DNA of 64,000 nt, taken from contig JALZUC010000028.1 in the NCBI GenBank assembly GCA_023301765.1, positions 1-64,000 of the forward strand, in the 5' to 3' direction. Source of the stretch: Akkermansiaceae bacterium. GTDB taxonomy: Bacteria; Verrucomicrobiota; Verrucomicrobiia; Verrucomicrobiales; Akkermansiaceae. The notes beneath the pieces are model-generated. The model worked only from the letters and a program-made list of their open reading frames with translations. It had not been told where the DNA came from and ran no database searches. The position numbers were made by a program, and so were the translations under genes. The number at the start of each line of letters is the position of its first letter. Positions within the stretch are counted from its first letter, which is position 1. Of this stretch, positions 16,615-25,487 are shown piece by piece.

Positions 16615-17916
16615 TTATGGCACCCTAGTTACTTCCACACCCTGCGCATCTAACAAAGAGTCAGCAGGTAATCTTAACTCCCTCGTTTCAGGATCAAAAA
16701 TAAACGGCTTCCCTGTCAGTAGCTCCACAGGAGGCTCTTCACCAGCAGCTATGGCCAGCACAGCATCATAATACCGGTAGACGATCTTAGTTCTTGCATG
16801 GCCCTTATTATAAATTTGTAACCCTACTGTAATGGTTTCATTTATTAGACCTTGTGTCTGTGAAGACATTTTACCCGGAAATTTATAAACCCAATTACCT
16901 CCTTTACCCTCAATACTCCCTCTCAGAGAAAGCCAACTCTGCACATTTGACCAATGTTTTATATGCCCAATATAAGCAGCATAGAAGTTACTAGGGTCAG
17001 GTATTTTATAAAGGGCAGGAATATCACCTACTTGGTGCATGCATGGTAAAATACACGCCCTCATACCGACATATAACTCCCCCTCGATTACTCTGGAGAA
17101 ATCTTCATTAGTCACAGGCCTCAACTTCTTCCTCAGTTCCGAAATTTCACTCTTACTCAGCTGCAATTCCGGTATCACTTCATTCACTGCTGTATCCAGA
17201 ACCATCAGCGCAACCAATATCCCCACTGTTTCATGATGTAAGCTAGGGGTCTCTATCTGAGAAAAGTGCCTAGCCATACCATAGGCTGCTAAAATGCTGG
17301 TTACCGCCCTGCTACCGTCTCCTTCCTTCGCCGCATAGCGTGCATCTAAGCATAAAAGGTCTGCACATTGTTTCGTAAAACTCGCAGGGTATAGTTCAGC
17401 GCAACAGTCAATATCTACCCCCTCTATTGATTGATCAGGCATCATTCCTATTGCCCTTAATTCGGATAACAATTCCGCCTCCTTAGACAGATATTCTCCG
17501 ATGGCCTCTGTCTTCCAATCCAGCTGATAAATAGCATCGCTTACCTCGTTAGGGAAATCCAGTAAGGCCTCAAGAGGTTCTAATTTACCCACATATCTGT
17601 CCGAAAGTTGCATCAGCCTCAAGTAACCGTTCTCCTCAGGGCTTACATTTTTCCACTTCGGGCGTAGTTCTGGATACTTGTCTAGAATCTTACTCATCTC
17701 TCGATCGTAGGCAATCACCCTCTCACGTCCACGCTGCACCACAGAATGATCACTAGATCGCAGCTGAATACACACACTCATTTCCTCTTCTCCAGCCAAC
17801 CTCAGCCCACTACGGTGAATGCCATACCAGCTCATGCCCACTACTAGTGTGAGTAGCGCTAGCCCTAGCATTACACGCCTTTTTACGCTACTTAGTATTT
17901 TTCGCATTTTCAACAT
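16615..17916 (-). CDS. Membrane-anchored protein of unknown function, paralogue 2
   Basis: The 433-residue product shares the whole layout of the next gene: basic start, one membrane helix (VMLGLALLTLVVGMSWYGI), a large exported domain and the C-terminal YRYYDAVLAIAAGEEPPVELLTGKPFIFDPETRELRLP motif block. The two genes are 23 bases apart. A short C-E-L-Y segment with vicinal Cys residues (DIDCCAELY) is unique to this copy. Function unknown. Confidence 0.75.
   Translation of the reverse strand: MLKMRKILSSVKRRVMLGLALLTLVVGMSWYGIHRSGLRLAGEEEMSVCIQLRSSDHSVVQRGRERVIAYDREMSKILDKYPELRPKWKNVSPEENGYLRLMQLSDRYVGKLEPLEALLDFPNEVSDAIYQLDWKTEAIGEYLSKEAELLSELRAIGMMPDQSIEGVDIDCCAELYPASFTKQCADLLCLDARYAAKEGDGSRAVTSILAAYGMARHFSQIETPSLHHETVGILVALMVLDTAVNEVIPELQLSKSEISELRKKLRPVTNEDFSRVIEGELYVGMRACILPCMHQVGDIPALYKIPDPSNFYAAYIGHIKHWSNVQSWLSLRGSIEGKGGNWVYKFPGKMSSQTQGLINETITVGLQIYNKGHARTKIVYRYYDAVLAIAAGEEPPVELLTGKPFIFDPETRELRLPADSLLDAQGVEVTRVP
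17802..17878 (-). repeat. 77-bp near-identical copy in paralogue 2
   Basis: Partner of the repeat at 16486-16562 (two mismatches). It covers the membrane-helix coding region. Confidence 0.85.
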
Positions 17917-17994
17917 CTACCATAGTTAGATTTCTTGACGCTTACAAAATGCACTGAATTTTATCAAGACTCACCAAGGTGCCCCACCCTTTAC

Positions 17995-20613
17995 TTAACG
18001 GGCACCACCTTCATTTCTCAAAATCTGTAACGGAGGTTGGCTAGAAATACCGCGGCTAAGTAGCATGCCTATCACCACCGTAGTAGCCACCACCACAGTG
18101 ATACCAGCTGCTAATAATACCCATGGAATATGGTAAGCATCTCCTTCGAAAACCAACTCACCTAACAACATACTGGCCGCTACAGCTAGCAGTGATCCAG
18201 CTAAGGTAGCCATCAATGCAAGCATGGCATATTCCACTGCTAGGATGGTAGATATCTGTCTACGGCTTGCGCCTAGCGTACGGAGTAGCACACTCTCACG
18301 CACCCGCACACGGCGCCCTGCTAGTAAGGATGCTACTAGGACTATGGCTCCCGTCACTACAGTAAAAAGTGCCATGACCTGTACCGTTTTCCCCGCAGTG
18401 CTGAGCACGGACTGCACAGTTCTCAAAATCAGGCTGAGGTCTATGGTGTTTACAAAGGGTAACTTCTTAAACATCGCCTGCTGGAGCTGCGCTGTGGCAT
18501 CATCGTTAGGTGAGTTCGCCGCTAATACATTAAACGAGACGTAGTCCTCTATGGTGCCCTCTGGGAAGACGATAAAGAAATTAAGATTCATGCTTCGCCA
18601 GTCCACCTCACGGAGGCTGGAAATCCTGAGCTTCCGAGTCTCACCAAATCCTTCAATAGATATGGTCACTTCATCACCAATTTCTAATCCCAGATCCGAG
18701 GCTAACTTCTGCTCAAAGCTTACAGGGATAGCATCATCCACTGCTAAATCCACGGCACTCCCTACCCATTCACCTTCTATAAGTTTTTCCGTATCTGCAA
18801 GCTCGCCACGATAAGTCGAGCGGAACTCGCGCCTGATGATCCAGCGAGGGATAGGCTCTTTACCAGCGGTAGGTTCACCAATCAGCTCAGCCACGGGCGT
18901 TCCCTTAATCTCAGTGAGCCTCATCTGCACAATCGGAGCATTCCCAATTAAGGTGACTCCATTTTCAGAGATTACTTTTCTAACTGACTGTTTTTCCTCC
19001 GGGGGGATATCTACTAAAAAAAGATTGGGCTTATCACCCATTCTAACAGGATCTAACCACTGCATGAGAATGTTCTGCATCAGAATCAGCGTGAAAATCA
19101 GAAAGGTCCCAAGACCTATAGAGACCATGAATAAGCCCGTTTGATTATTCGGCCGGTATAAACTAGCTATCCCCTGCCGGATGACAAATGGCCATGAAGG
19201 CCGTGCCAATTTCCTCGCTACCCAGCGTAAAATCTTCCCAGCTACTACAAGAAGAAGAAAAGCCACTATGAGGAATCCTACATATCCCAGTGCTATCTTC
19301 CAGCCATTCACTGCATCTTGAGTATCCCACCAGGTCAGAAGAAACGCAAAAACAACCAAGCCCAGAATCACTAACCAACGCAATGGATCACGCGCAGATT
19401 TTTCCAAACTCACAGGATCACGGCGTAATGCCGCTAACGGACTGACACGCCTAACAGTCAGAAGCGGCAGTAACGCAAAACTAATACAAATCATCACACC
19501 CACCACGCTCGCCTTAATGAGCTCAAACCATGCAGGTGCTATTTCCACAGAAAAAGGCAACGCCCCCGCAGGTAAATTCCCCACTAACCAGCTGAGGGTA
19601 AATACAAACCCACAGCCCACTAGTATCCCCCCCAAGGTGCCAACTACCCCCATCGCCATACTCTGAATAAGATAAACAGCAAATGCACGCGCCGCAGAGC
19701 AGCCTAAACAACGTAGGGTAGCTACACTCTGAAGCCGTTCAGAAATATGGATATGAATAGCTCCCGCTACACCTATTCCACCAAGGAAAAGCGCACTAAA
19801 TCCAATGAGATTAAAAAATGTATAGAGCCGGTTAATCGTCTTCTCTATATTTTCACTGCGCTTAGCGGAAGTCGTCTGCCTAAGTCTCAGCTGCTGAAAT
19901 ATCTCATCATTATTTTCAACCAATACCTGAGGGTCTACCCCCTTGGGGAACTTGAAATACGTTCTGTAAAAGACGAGGCTTTTATTACCTGTCAGCTCCG
20001 TTGCCTTGATCACCTCAGGCGAGGTCAGCACAGTGGGAGAGAATGCTGCAAAGCCAGATGCCGATGGTGGAGCCTGGTCTAACACTCCTAAAACAGGCAG
20101 CTCTAGTGCCCCCAGCTTAGCGATATCCCCCACCTTAGCATTCATATTTTTAAGGAAAGACGCCTCCACAATGATACCTCGCTCAGTCTGCGCTCTCTGC
20201 CACGCATCTGCGGGGGTGGTAACGATGCTGCCATAAAATGGAAATGCAGCATCTAGGCCGCGTAGGCTCACTAGCTTAGGCGCGGATGACTCACCTATCC
20301 GTAGCATAGTAGTAAGTGATACACCTCTTACCTGCTCCCCACCATGACTGCCTAAGTCCGCTATCAGAGCTTCCGTTTCCTCAGTATATGGCTGCCTAGA
20401 GGAAACCATCAGATCAGCCCCTAGCAGAGACTTCGCCTGTGAGCCCACAGCATCATTTAAGTTCTGCCGCAGCGAACCTATTGTCACTAGCGCTGCTACA
20501 CCAAAGATGATCGATGCAGAAAACATCAAGAGCCGCCAGCGCACAGAGCGGCTATCACGCCACGCCATCTGCCAAGCCCACTTACTAAAAAGCTCTCTGA
20601 TAATACCTAACAT
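17995..20613 (-). CDS. ybbP: ABC transporter permease, YbbP/FtsX family
   Basis: The 872-residue protein has two FtsX-like permease blocks, one around residues 260-400 (NLIGFSALFLGGIGVAGAIHIHISERLQSVATLRCLGCS) and one at the C-terminus (VLVASLLAGRRVRVRESVLLRTLGASRRQISTILAVEYA), each with large exported domains between membrane helices. This double-FtsX layout and size are typical of YbbP. It partners the ATPase YbbA encoded 6 bases upstream. Function is poorly known in general; in E. coli the genes lie next to tesA, as here. Confidence 0.9.
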   Translation of the reverse strand: MLGIIRELFSKWAWQMAWRDSRSVRWRLLMFSASIIFGVAALVTIGSLRQNLNDAVGSQAKSLLGADLMVSSRQPYTEETEALIADLGSHGGEQVRGVSLTTMLRIGESSAPKLVSLRGLDAAFPFYGSIVTTPADAWQRAQTERGIIVEASFLKNMNAKVGDIAKLGALELPVLGVLDQAPPSASGFAAFSPTVLTSPEVIKATELTGNKSLVFYRTYFKFPKGVDPQVLVENNDEIFQQLRLRQTTSAKRSENIEKTINRLYTFFNLIGFSALFLGGIGVAGAIHIHISERLQSVATLRCLGCSAARAFAVYLIQSMAMGVVGTLGGILVGCGFVFTLSWLVGNLPAGALPFSVEIAPAWFELIKASVVGVMICISFALLPLLTVRRVSPLAALRRDPVSLEKSARDPLRWLVILGLVVFAFLLTWWDTQDAVNGWKIALGYVGFLIVAFLLLVVAGKILRWVARKLARPSWPFVIRQGIASLYRPNNQTGLFMVSIGLGTFLIFTLILMQNILMQWLDPVRMGDKPNLFLVDIPPEEKQSVRKVISENGVTLIGNAPIVQMRLTEIKGTPVAELIGEPTAGKEPIPRWIIRREFRSTYRGELADTEKLIEGEWVGSAVDLAVDDAIPVSFEQKLASDLGLEIGDEVTISIEGFGETRKLRISSLREVDWRSMNLNFFIVFPEGTIEDYVSFNVLAANSPNDDATAQLQQAMFKKLPFVNTIDLSLILRTVQSVLSTAGKTVQVMALFTVVTGAIVLVASLLAGRRVRVRESVLLRTLGASRRQISTILAVEYAMLALMATLAGSLLAVAASMLLGELVFEGDAYHIPWVLLAAGITVVVATTVVIGMLLSRGISSQPPLQILRNEGGAR

Positions 20614-20619
20614 TAATTT

Positions 20620-21312
20620 TTAATGGTCAGTAGGTTCTACGAGTTTACCGCCCTTCAGCCTGAAAACGTGAGACGCCTTCTGAGCCAGCTCAAGATCATG
20701 GGTCACCACCACCAGTGCCGTGCCCAGCTCACTGTTGAGGTCAAAGAGCATTTTCTCTACAATCTCACTCGCCTCCTCATCCAAGTTTCCTGTTGGCTCA
20801 TCAGCAAAGAGAATCTTAGGCTGGTGAATAAACGCTCTGGCTATTGCCACCCGCTGCTGCTCCCCACCAGATAACTGGGTGGGGTAATGCTTCATCCTTT
20901 TTTCTAGTCCCACGCGTGTGAGTAAGTCAGCTGCTCGATCAGTAAGATCCGCCCCACCCATACCTGATAGCTCTCCGGGAATCAGCACATTCTCTAAAGC
21001 TGTAAGAGTGGGCATCAGCTGAAAGTTCTGAAAGATAAAGCCCACTGACTCACTCCGTAGCTTTGCCCTAGCATCCTCTCCTAGTTTAGAAATATCACGC
21101 CCATCGATCTCCACAGTACCACTGGAAGCTCTGTCTAATCCTGCGCAAAGACCTAATAAGGTAGTCTTCCCACTACCAGATGGCCCCACTATGGTAGCCG
21201 TCTCGCCATGTGGCACGCCGATGCTCATATCATCCAGAACCGTCAGTTGATGATCACCGCTTTGATAGGTTTTGGTAAGTTTATGTGTCTTGAGGATAAA
21301 ATTTGTGGCCAT
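20620..21312 (-). CDS. ybbA: ABC transporter ATP-binding protein, YbbA family
   Basis: The 230-residue ATPase shows Walker A (GPSGSGKTTL), the Q-loop (FIFQNFQLMPTLTALENV), the signature LSGGEQQRVAIARA, Walker B (ILFADEPTGNLD) and the His switch (VVTHD). The LolD/MacB-like sequence fits the YbbA subfamily. It is divergent from tesA, 87 bases apart, and adjacent to its permease. Confidence 0.93.
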   Translation of the reverse strand: MATNFILKTHKLTKTYQSGDHQLTVLDDMSIGVPHGETATIVGPSGSGKTTLLGLCAGLDRASSGTVEIDGRDISKLGEDARAKLRSESVGFIFQNFQLMPTLTALENVLIPGELSGMGGADLTDRAADLLTRVGLEKRMKHYPTQLSGGEQQRVAIARAFIHQPKILFADEPTGNLDEEASEIVEKMLFDLNSELGTALVVVTHDLELAQKASHVFRLKGGKLVEPTDH

Positions 21313-21399
21313 GATCTACTCGCTAATTCTTGTGAACAGGTTACATTACATGGACTCTGATACCATCACAGAGTTACTCGTTATTTGCTTGGACGTACT

Positions 21400-22044
21400 A
21401 TGATACACCTATTCCCAAAATCCTCCTCATTTTTAAATGTAATTCTCCTACTCTGTGTAATCCTGCTCAGTGAGCAATCACAGGGGGAGACTCGCAAGAG
21501 AGTTGTCTTTCTGGGCGATAGCGTAACCGCTGGATATGGACTGAAAAAAGAAGAGGCTTACCCGGCACTGGTGCAAGCAATGGCCGCAAAAGACGGCTAT
21601 AACATCCTAGCCATCAATGCTGGATTAAGTGGTGATACCACCAGCGGAGGACTACGCAGAATCCGAGTGCTGGCAAAAAAACCAATACATATCTTAATCA
21701 TCGCACTAGGTGGCAACGATGGTCTACGCGGCCTGCCCCCTACATCCAGTGAGAAAAATATCAAAGCAATCGTGGATATAGTGCAAAAACAGAGTCCTGA
21801 GACTAAAATCATGATCGCCGGCATGCAAATGCCTGAAAACATGGGCGAGGAATACAGAGAAGCCTTCCAGAAGATTTTCCCCACCACTGCCAAAGATAAA
21901 AAAGTGCATCTCCTGCCATTTCTGTTAGAAGGTGTAGCGGCTGATAAATCTCTCAACCTCCCAGACCTCATTCACCCTAACGCTCAGGGACAAAAAATCA
22001 TGGCAAAACATGTCTACCAAGCGCTAGCACCTCTACTGAAGTAA
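21400..22044 (+). CDS. tesA: Arylesterase/thioesterase TesA-like (SGNH hydrolase)
   Basis: About 214 residues from ATG at 21400 (an in-frame TTG at 21385 lacks a ribosome site). A signal peptide is followed by the SGNH blocks VVFLGDSVTAGYGL (Ser), Gly in SGDTTSGG, GGNDGLRG (Asn) and PDLIHPNAQG (Asp/His). TesA is a periplasmic lysophospholipase/acyl-CoA thioesterase. The tesA-ybbA-ybbP order matches the conserved neighbourhood of many bacteria. Confidence 0.88.
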   Translation: MIHLFPKSSSFLNVILLLCVILLSEQSQGETRKRVVFLGDSVTAGYGLKKEEAYPALVQAMAAKDGYNILAINAGLSGDTTSGGLRRIRVLAKKPIHILIIALGGNDGLRGLPPTSSEKNIKAIVDIVQKQSPETKIMIAGMQMPENMGEEYREAFQKIFPTTAKDKKVHLLPFLLEGVAADKSLNLPDLIHPNAQGQKIMAKHVYQALAPLLK

Positions 22045-22046
22045 TT

Positions 22047-22157
22047 ATGGAATAATCTATCCTCAAGCTCCTTAAAGAAATCGAAGCTGATCATAGCATT
22101 GAAATTCTCTATGCATGTGAATCAGGAAGCCGCGCCTGGGCTTTTGCCTGCTATTAG
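22047..22157 (+). pseudogene. N-terminal fragment of a COG3541 (RlaP-like) nucleotidyltransferase
   Basis: The frame starting at 22059 reads ILKLLKEIEADHSIEILYACESGSRAWAF then stops at 22155-22157. The core ILYACESGSRAWAF is the GS-containing start of the polymerase-beta-type nucleotidyltransferase family COG3541 (YcgL). The nearest ATG upstream (22048) runs into a stop after two codons, and the conserved DSDYDVRF metal-binding block is missing. It is therefore a broken fragment, not a gene. Confidence 0.65.
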
Positions 22158-22203
22158 AAATAAGAAATGAGCTCTTCCAAACCGGTTAGCGTCCATCGCT
22201 TTA

Positions 22204-22722
22204 TTAAGGATTCCACCGGACAGTGGCTCCGATAGCTGAGAGCGCTCCTCTGCGTTGGCGTTTCAATAACGAGTGCTTCATGGCGGAGGAATCCCCCTCT
22301 AGTGGTAGTCTTACTAAGAGCTGCTCTAGGCCATCAGAGCCAAAAAGTTTCAGACGGGCGTAGCCGTTAGCACGATCATAGTAAAAAACAATCACCCCAT
22401 CTAAAATTTGATTTTTTTCCAACACTTGCTGAAGCTTACTAGGAGATTTAGTATTAATTAATCGGTCAAATGACAGCCCTACCTTCTGCGACTGGAGGAC
22501 TTTTATCTCTGCTGTATTTTCACTCCATGGAAAAACCTTACCCACTTGATCGCTGGTGTAGAGAGCCTTCATATCCATTACCAAAAGCTCTGCCAGACGT
22601 TTACCCTCAGCAGTGGTATGAGACGGTGTGGCGTCTACAAATGCTATATTAAGCCCCCTTGAACCAGCTAGACTAACCATGGGGAGGAGTGCTAGAAATA
22701 ACAGAATGGTTATTATTTTCAT
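22204..22722 (-). CDS. Secreted protein of unknown function
   Basis: The 172-residue protein has a signal peptide (MKIITILLFLALLPMVSLAG) and a mixed alpha/beta mature part beginning GLNIAFVDATP. The pattern resembles small periplasmic proteins of the TolB-N/DUF2380-like type, but no motif is decisive. It is convergent with tesA. Confidence 0.65.
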   Translation of the reverse strand: MKIITILLFLALLPMVSLAGSRGLNIAFVDATPSHTTAEGKRLAELLVMDMKALYTSDQVGKVFPWSENTAEIKVLQSQKVGLSFDRLINTKSPSKLQQVLEKNQILDGVIVFYYDRANGYARLKLFGSDGLEQLLVRLPLEGDSSAMKHSLLKRQRRGALSAIGATVRWNP

Positions 22723-22909
22723 AATCCAAATGATTTAATCGTGTTGCCCCACCGGAAACAATATCAAAGTCATCACTACTAGGCTAAAGCCCCCTTTCTC
22801 CCCCCTCTCAGGACCTCAAGACTGCATCTCTATAATCAGTCCGCCTTTGAGATAAATCATTGCCCACTCTTGGTTCTTACGGCATACAGCATCTACAATT
22901 TTAGCTGTT

Positions 22910-24724
22910 ATGATATCCACGCCTACCTTCCCGCTACTCACTCGCCTCTTCTGCCCAGCACTGATCATTGGTAGCTTATCAATGCTGCCAGTCACTCATG
23001 CCCAGTTACAACAGGCCAGTATCTATGATGACGAAACAAAGGATTTTTTCTCTTACGAGTCAAAGCGTCTGGTGGATATAAAAGACTATCGTACCAATAC
23101 AAAAAACATGCAGTTCAGTCACTACGGTGGATGGAAGGCGCGCCGCGTTAAGGCGACAGGTTTCTTTCGTGTAGAAAAGGTTAAAGGGCGATGGTGGGTA
23201 ATCGACCCAGAGGGTTATTTATACATTCATAAAGCGGTCAATTCTGTACAGCTTTTTGATAAATTCTCCCCTGATGATGTTTATAAATTACTACCAAAGT
23301 TTGGTATGAATGGGACCGGCAACTGGTCAGATACTGAAATACAAGACTCGAAGCTTAAGAAGAAAGCACCTCTCGCATACTGCCCAAAGTATAGCTTTGT
23401 TTCCAGCTACAAAAGAAAACGCTCAGATCGTTTACCTATTGCAGTATTTGATGATGAATTTGTTAGCTTCTGTAAGAAAAAAGCGCATGAAGAATTTTCC
23501 AAATTTAAAGATGACCCTCAGGTATTAGGCTATTTCATAGATAATGAGTTATCATGGACCTTTAAAGCAGGTCTTGAATCTCACCTCGATGTTAATGACC
23601 CTGAGGATAAAAACTACCAAAAGGCAGTCAATTTTCTAAAAGAGCGAGGCAAAGGGCTTAAGGATTTCACGAACGAAGATGCTGATGATTATTCCGTATT
23701 AATGCTGGAGCGATACTTATCAGTGGTCTGTCCTGCCGTAAGGGCTGTTGACCCCAATCATATGATCCTTGGGCCGCGCTTCAATAAAAGCTGGAACCGC
23801 ACTAAGGAATTTATGGAGGTGGCAGGACGGCACCTCGATATAATAGCTATCAACCACTACCACAGATGGGGCACGCGCAGTAATGAGTTAGAAAATATTG
23901 CTAAATGGACTAATAGCCCGCTTTTAATATCTGAGTTTTACGCGATGGAAAAGATACCAAACTTCGAAGAAATAGGTGCTGGCTGGAGGGTTAAAGATGA
24001 AACATCAAGAGCGCTATTTTACGAAAACTTCCTCATCACTCAGCTCAATAAACCTTATGTAGTAGGTTTTCATTGGTTTAATTTCCAAGATGACTTCGCT
24101 GATAATAATTCTTCAAAAACAATCGCACGCAGAGGCTTGATAGACATTAAAGGTGATAGCTATGAAATAGTTCAGGCCAGCATGAAGCACATGAATGACC
24201 GCATTTATGACTATATCAATCATGTAGATAGTAGGCGCAAACCAGACGTGATTATTACTGCAGAGGCAGATGCTTCCTACAAAAGGCGTAAAAACTTAGG
24301 CGGTGAACCCGATATGTTAGTCAGGCACTCTGATGGTAAGTTTACCCACATTGCACATGTCCGCTTTAATCCATCATCAGCTAAAAGAACTATCGCTTCA
24401 GCAAAGATTCAGTTATTTGCCATCAGCCCAGACGAAAAACTTACAAGTCGTTATAAGGCAGAGCTTGTTAGTAATAGTCGCTGGAAGGAAACCTCAATTG
24501 ACGAAGATAGCGCACCAGAAACTACCAAAACACTTACTCGTTGGCACCATGGTGATGACATAGAGATCGATGTTACCGAAGAGGTAGTAGCCGCTATCAA
24601 GACGCGCTCTAAAATATCTATTCGTATCTCCGGGGAGCTCGATAACGGTATGAAAATCCGATATGGAGCACGTGAGCACCCTGATACTCACGTACACCCT
24701 AAACTTGTTATTTATTATAAATAA
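22910..24724 (+). CDS. GH50-like (clan GH-A) secreted glycoside hydrolase with C-terminal CBM-like domain
   Basis: The 604-residue protein has a signal peptide (to about residue 32), then FFRVEKVKGRWWVIDPEGYLY as in GH50 agarases, a TIM-barrel core with DNELSW (acid/base Glu candidate), INHYHRWG and LISEFYAME (nucleophile Glu candidate), and the aromatic GFHWFNFQDDFADN block. From about residue 445 a beta-sandwich resembling the DNRLRE/CBM96 type follows (ITAEADASYKR, HIAHVRFN). It would act on a marine galactan-type polymer (agar), but GH42-like or other GH-A activities are possible. It stands alone with its own upstream region. Confidence 0.65.
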   Translation: MISTPTFPLLTRLFCPALIIGSLSMLPVTHAQLQQASIYDDETKDFFSYESKRLVDIKDYRTNTKNMQFSHYGGWKARRVKATGFFRVEKVKGRWWVIDPEGYLYIHKAVNSVQLFDKFSPDDVYKLLPKFGMNGTGNWSDTEIQDSKLKKKAPLAYCPKYSFVSSYKRKRSDRLPIAVFDDEFVSFCKKKAHEEFSKFKDDPQVLGYFIDNELSWTFKAGLESHLDVNDPEDKNYQKAVNFLKERGKGLKDFTNEDADDYSVLMLERYLSVVCPAVRAVDPNHMILGPRFNKSWNRTKEFMEVAGRHLDIIAINHYHRWGTRSNELENIAKWTNSPLLISEFYAMEKIPNFEEIGAGWRVKDETSRALFYENFLITQLNKPYVVGFHWFNFQDDFADNNSSKTIARRGLIDIKGDSYEIVQASMKHMNDRIYDYINHVDSRRKPDVIITAEADASYKRRKNLGGEPDMLVRHSDGKFTHIAHVRFNPSSAKRTIASAKIQLFAISPDEKLTSRYKAELVSNSRWKETSIDEDSAPETTKTLTRWHHGDDIEIDVTEEVVAAIKTRSKISIRISGELDNGMKIRYGAREHPDTHVHPKLVIYYK

Positions 24725-24776
24725 TCGGTATCTCAGAGCCTTGCTTCTAGGCCTGATAATCACCCTTCGCCTTTAA

Positions 24777-25469
24777 CTACTGCTGCGCCCGGTGAAATTC
24801 ACATTCACAGTTATAGGCAGGGTCCTGAGACCCCGGCTCGCTCTCCAGAAGAATCACTAGCCCTCCAAAATACTCATAGTAGTATAGACGTTCGTTACCT
24901 TCTATCACCCCTACTGGTTTCATTTTAGATATATTAAAATTCACCTTAACCTTGGGGTCATCGGAGAGAGAACCCGCCATATTAATAGTATCTACACTAT
25001 AATGATGTATTTTTTTAGCGCTGACAGCGAGCTTCTTTCCCGCAAAAAACGGTATCTCGATTTCTCTTATCCCCTCTTCACCTGAGAGTGATTTGAAGTG
25101 CTTTTCTGAGACCTTCCAATCCACTATTTCAATACGCTTCATATGAGCAAACTGACGCGCTCTATGAGCCTTTTGAGCTTTATTAGAGGAGAGTTTCTCT
25201 ATCCACTCAGCATGTTTATCCGTCTGTTCAGCACTGAGAGATTCACCTAATAAAGAGCTTATATTAATACCTTTTTCTGAGTCTGGATTTTCTAAATCTA
25301 GCTGATTAATTACTTCACTGTGTACGAGAGATCCCACCATTGCCTTTGAAGGTTGTAGCTGCGGTGATACCGTAGCTTCTACTTCAACATTGAGTTTTTC
25401 TTTTTGCTCGCATGAGAGACTTGCGAGCAAAAGCCCCAGTATTAGATTTCCTTTAAGAACCAAGTTCAT
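24777..25469 (-). CDS. Probable lipoprotein, function unknown
   Basis: The 230-residue protein begins with a hydrophobic signal ending in ASLSC-E, a plausible though not ideal lipobox. The mature part is hydrophilic. The C-terminal region contains IEVIDWKVSEKHF-like and PGSQDPAYNCECEFHR, with two close cysteines. It lies 18 bases after the metalloprotease gene in the same direction, and could be an inhibitor or partner of that enzyme; this is only positional. Confidence 0.6.
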   Translation of the reverse strand: MNLVLKGNLILGLLLASLSCEQKEKLNVEVEATVSPQLQPSKAMVGSLVHSEVINQLDLENPDSEKGINISSLLGESLSAEQTDKHAEWIEKLSSNKAQKAHRARQFAHMKRIEIVDWKVSEKHFKSLSGEEGIREIEIPFFAGKKLAVSAKKIHHYSVDTINMAGSLSDDPKVKVNFNISKMKPVGVIEGNERLYYYEYFGGLVILLESEPGSQDPAYNCECEFHRAQQ

Positions 25470-25487
25470 AGATTTTCTCTTTAGAGT

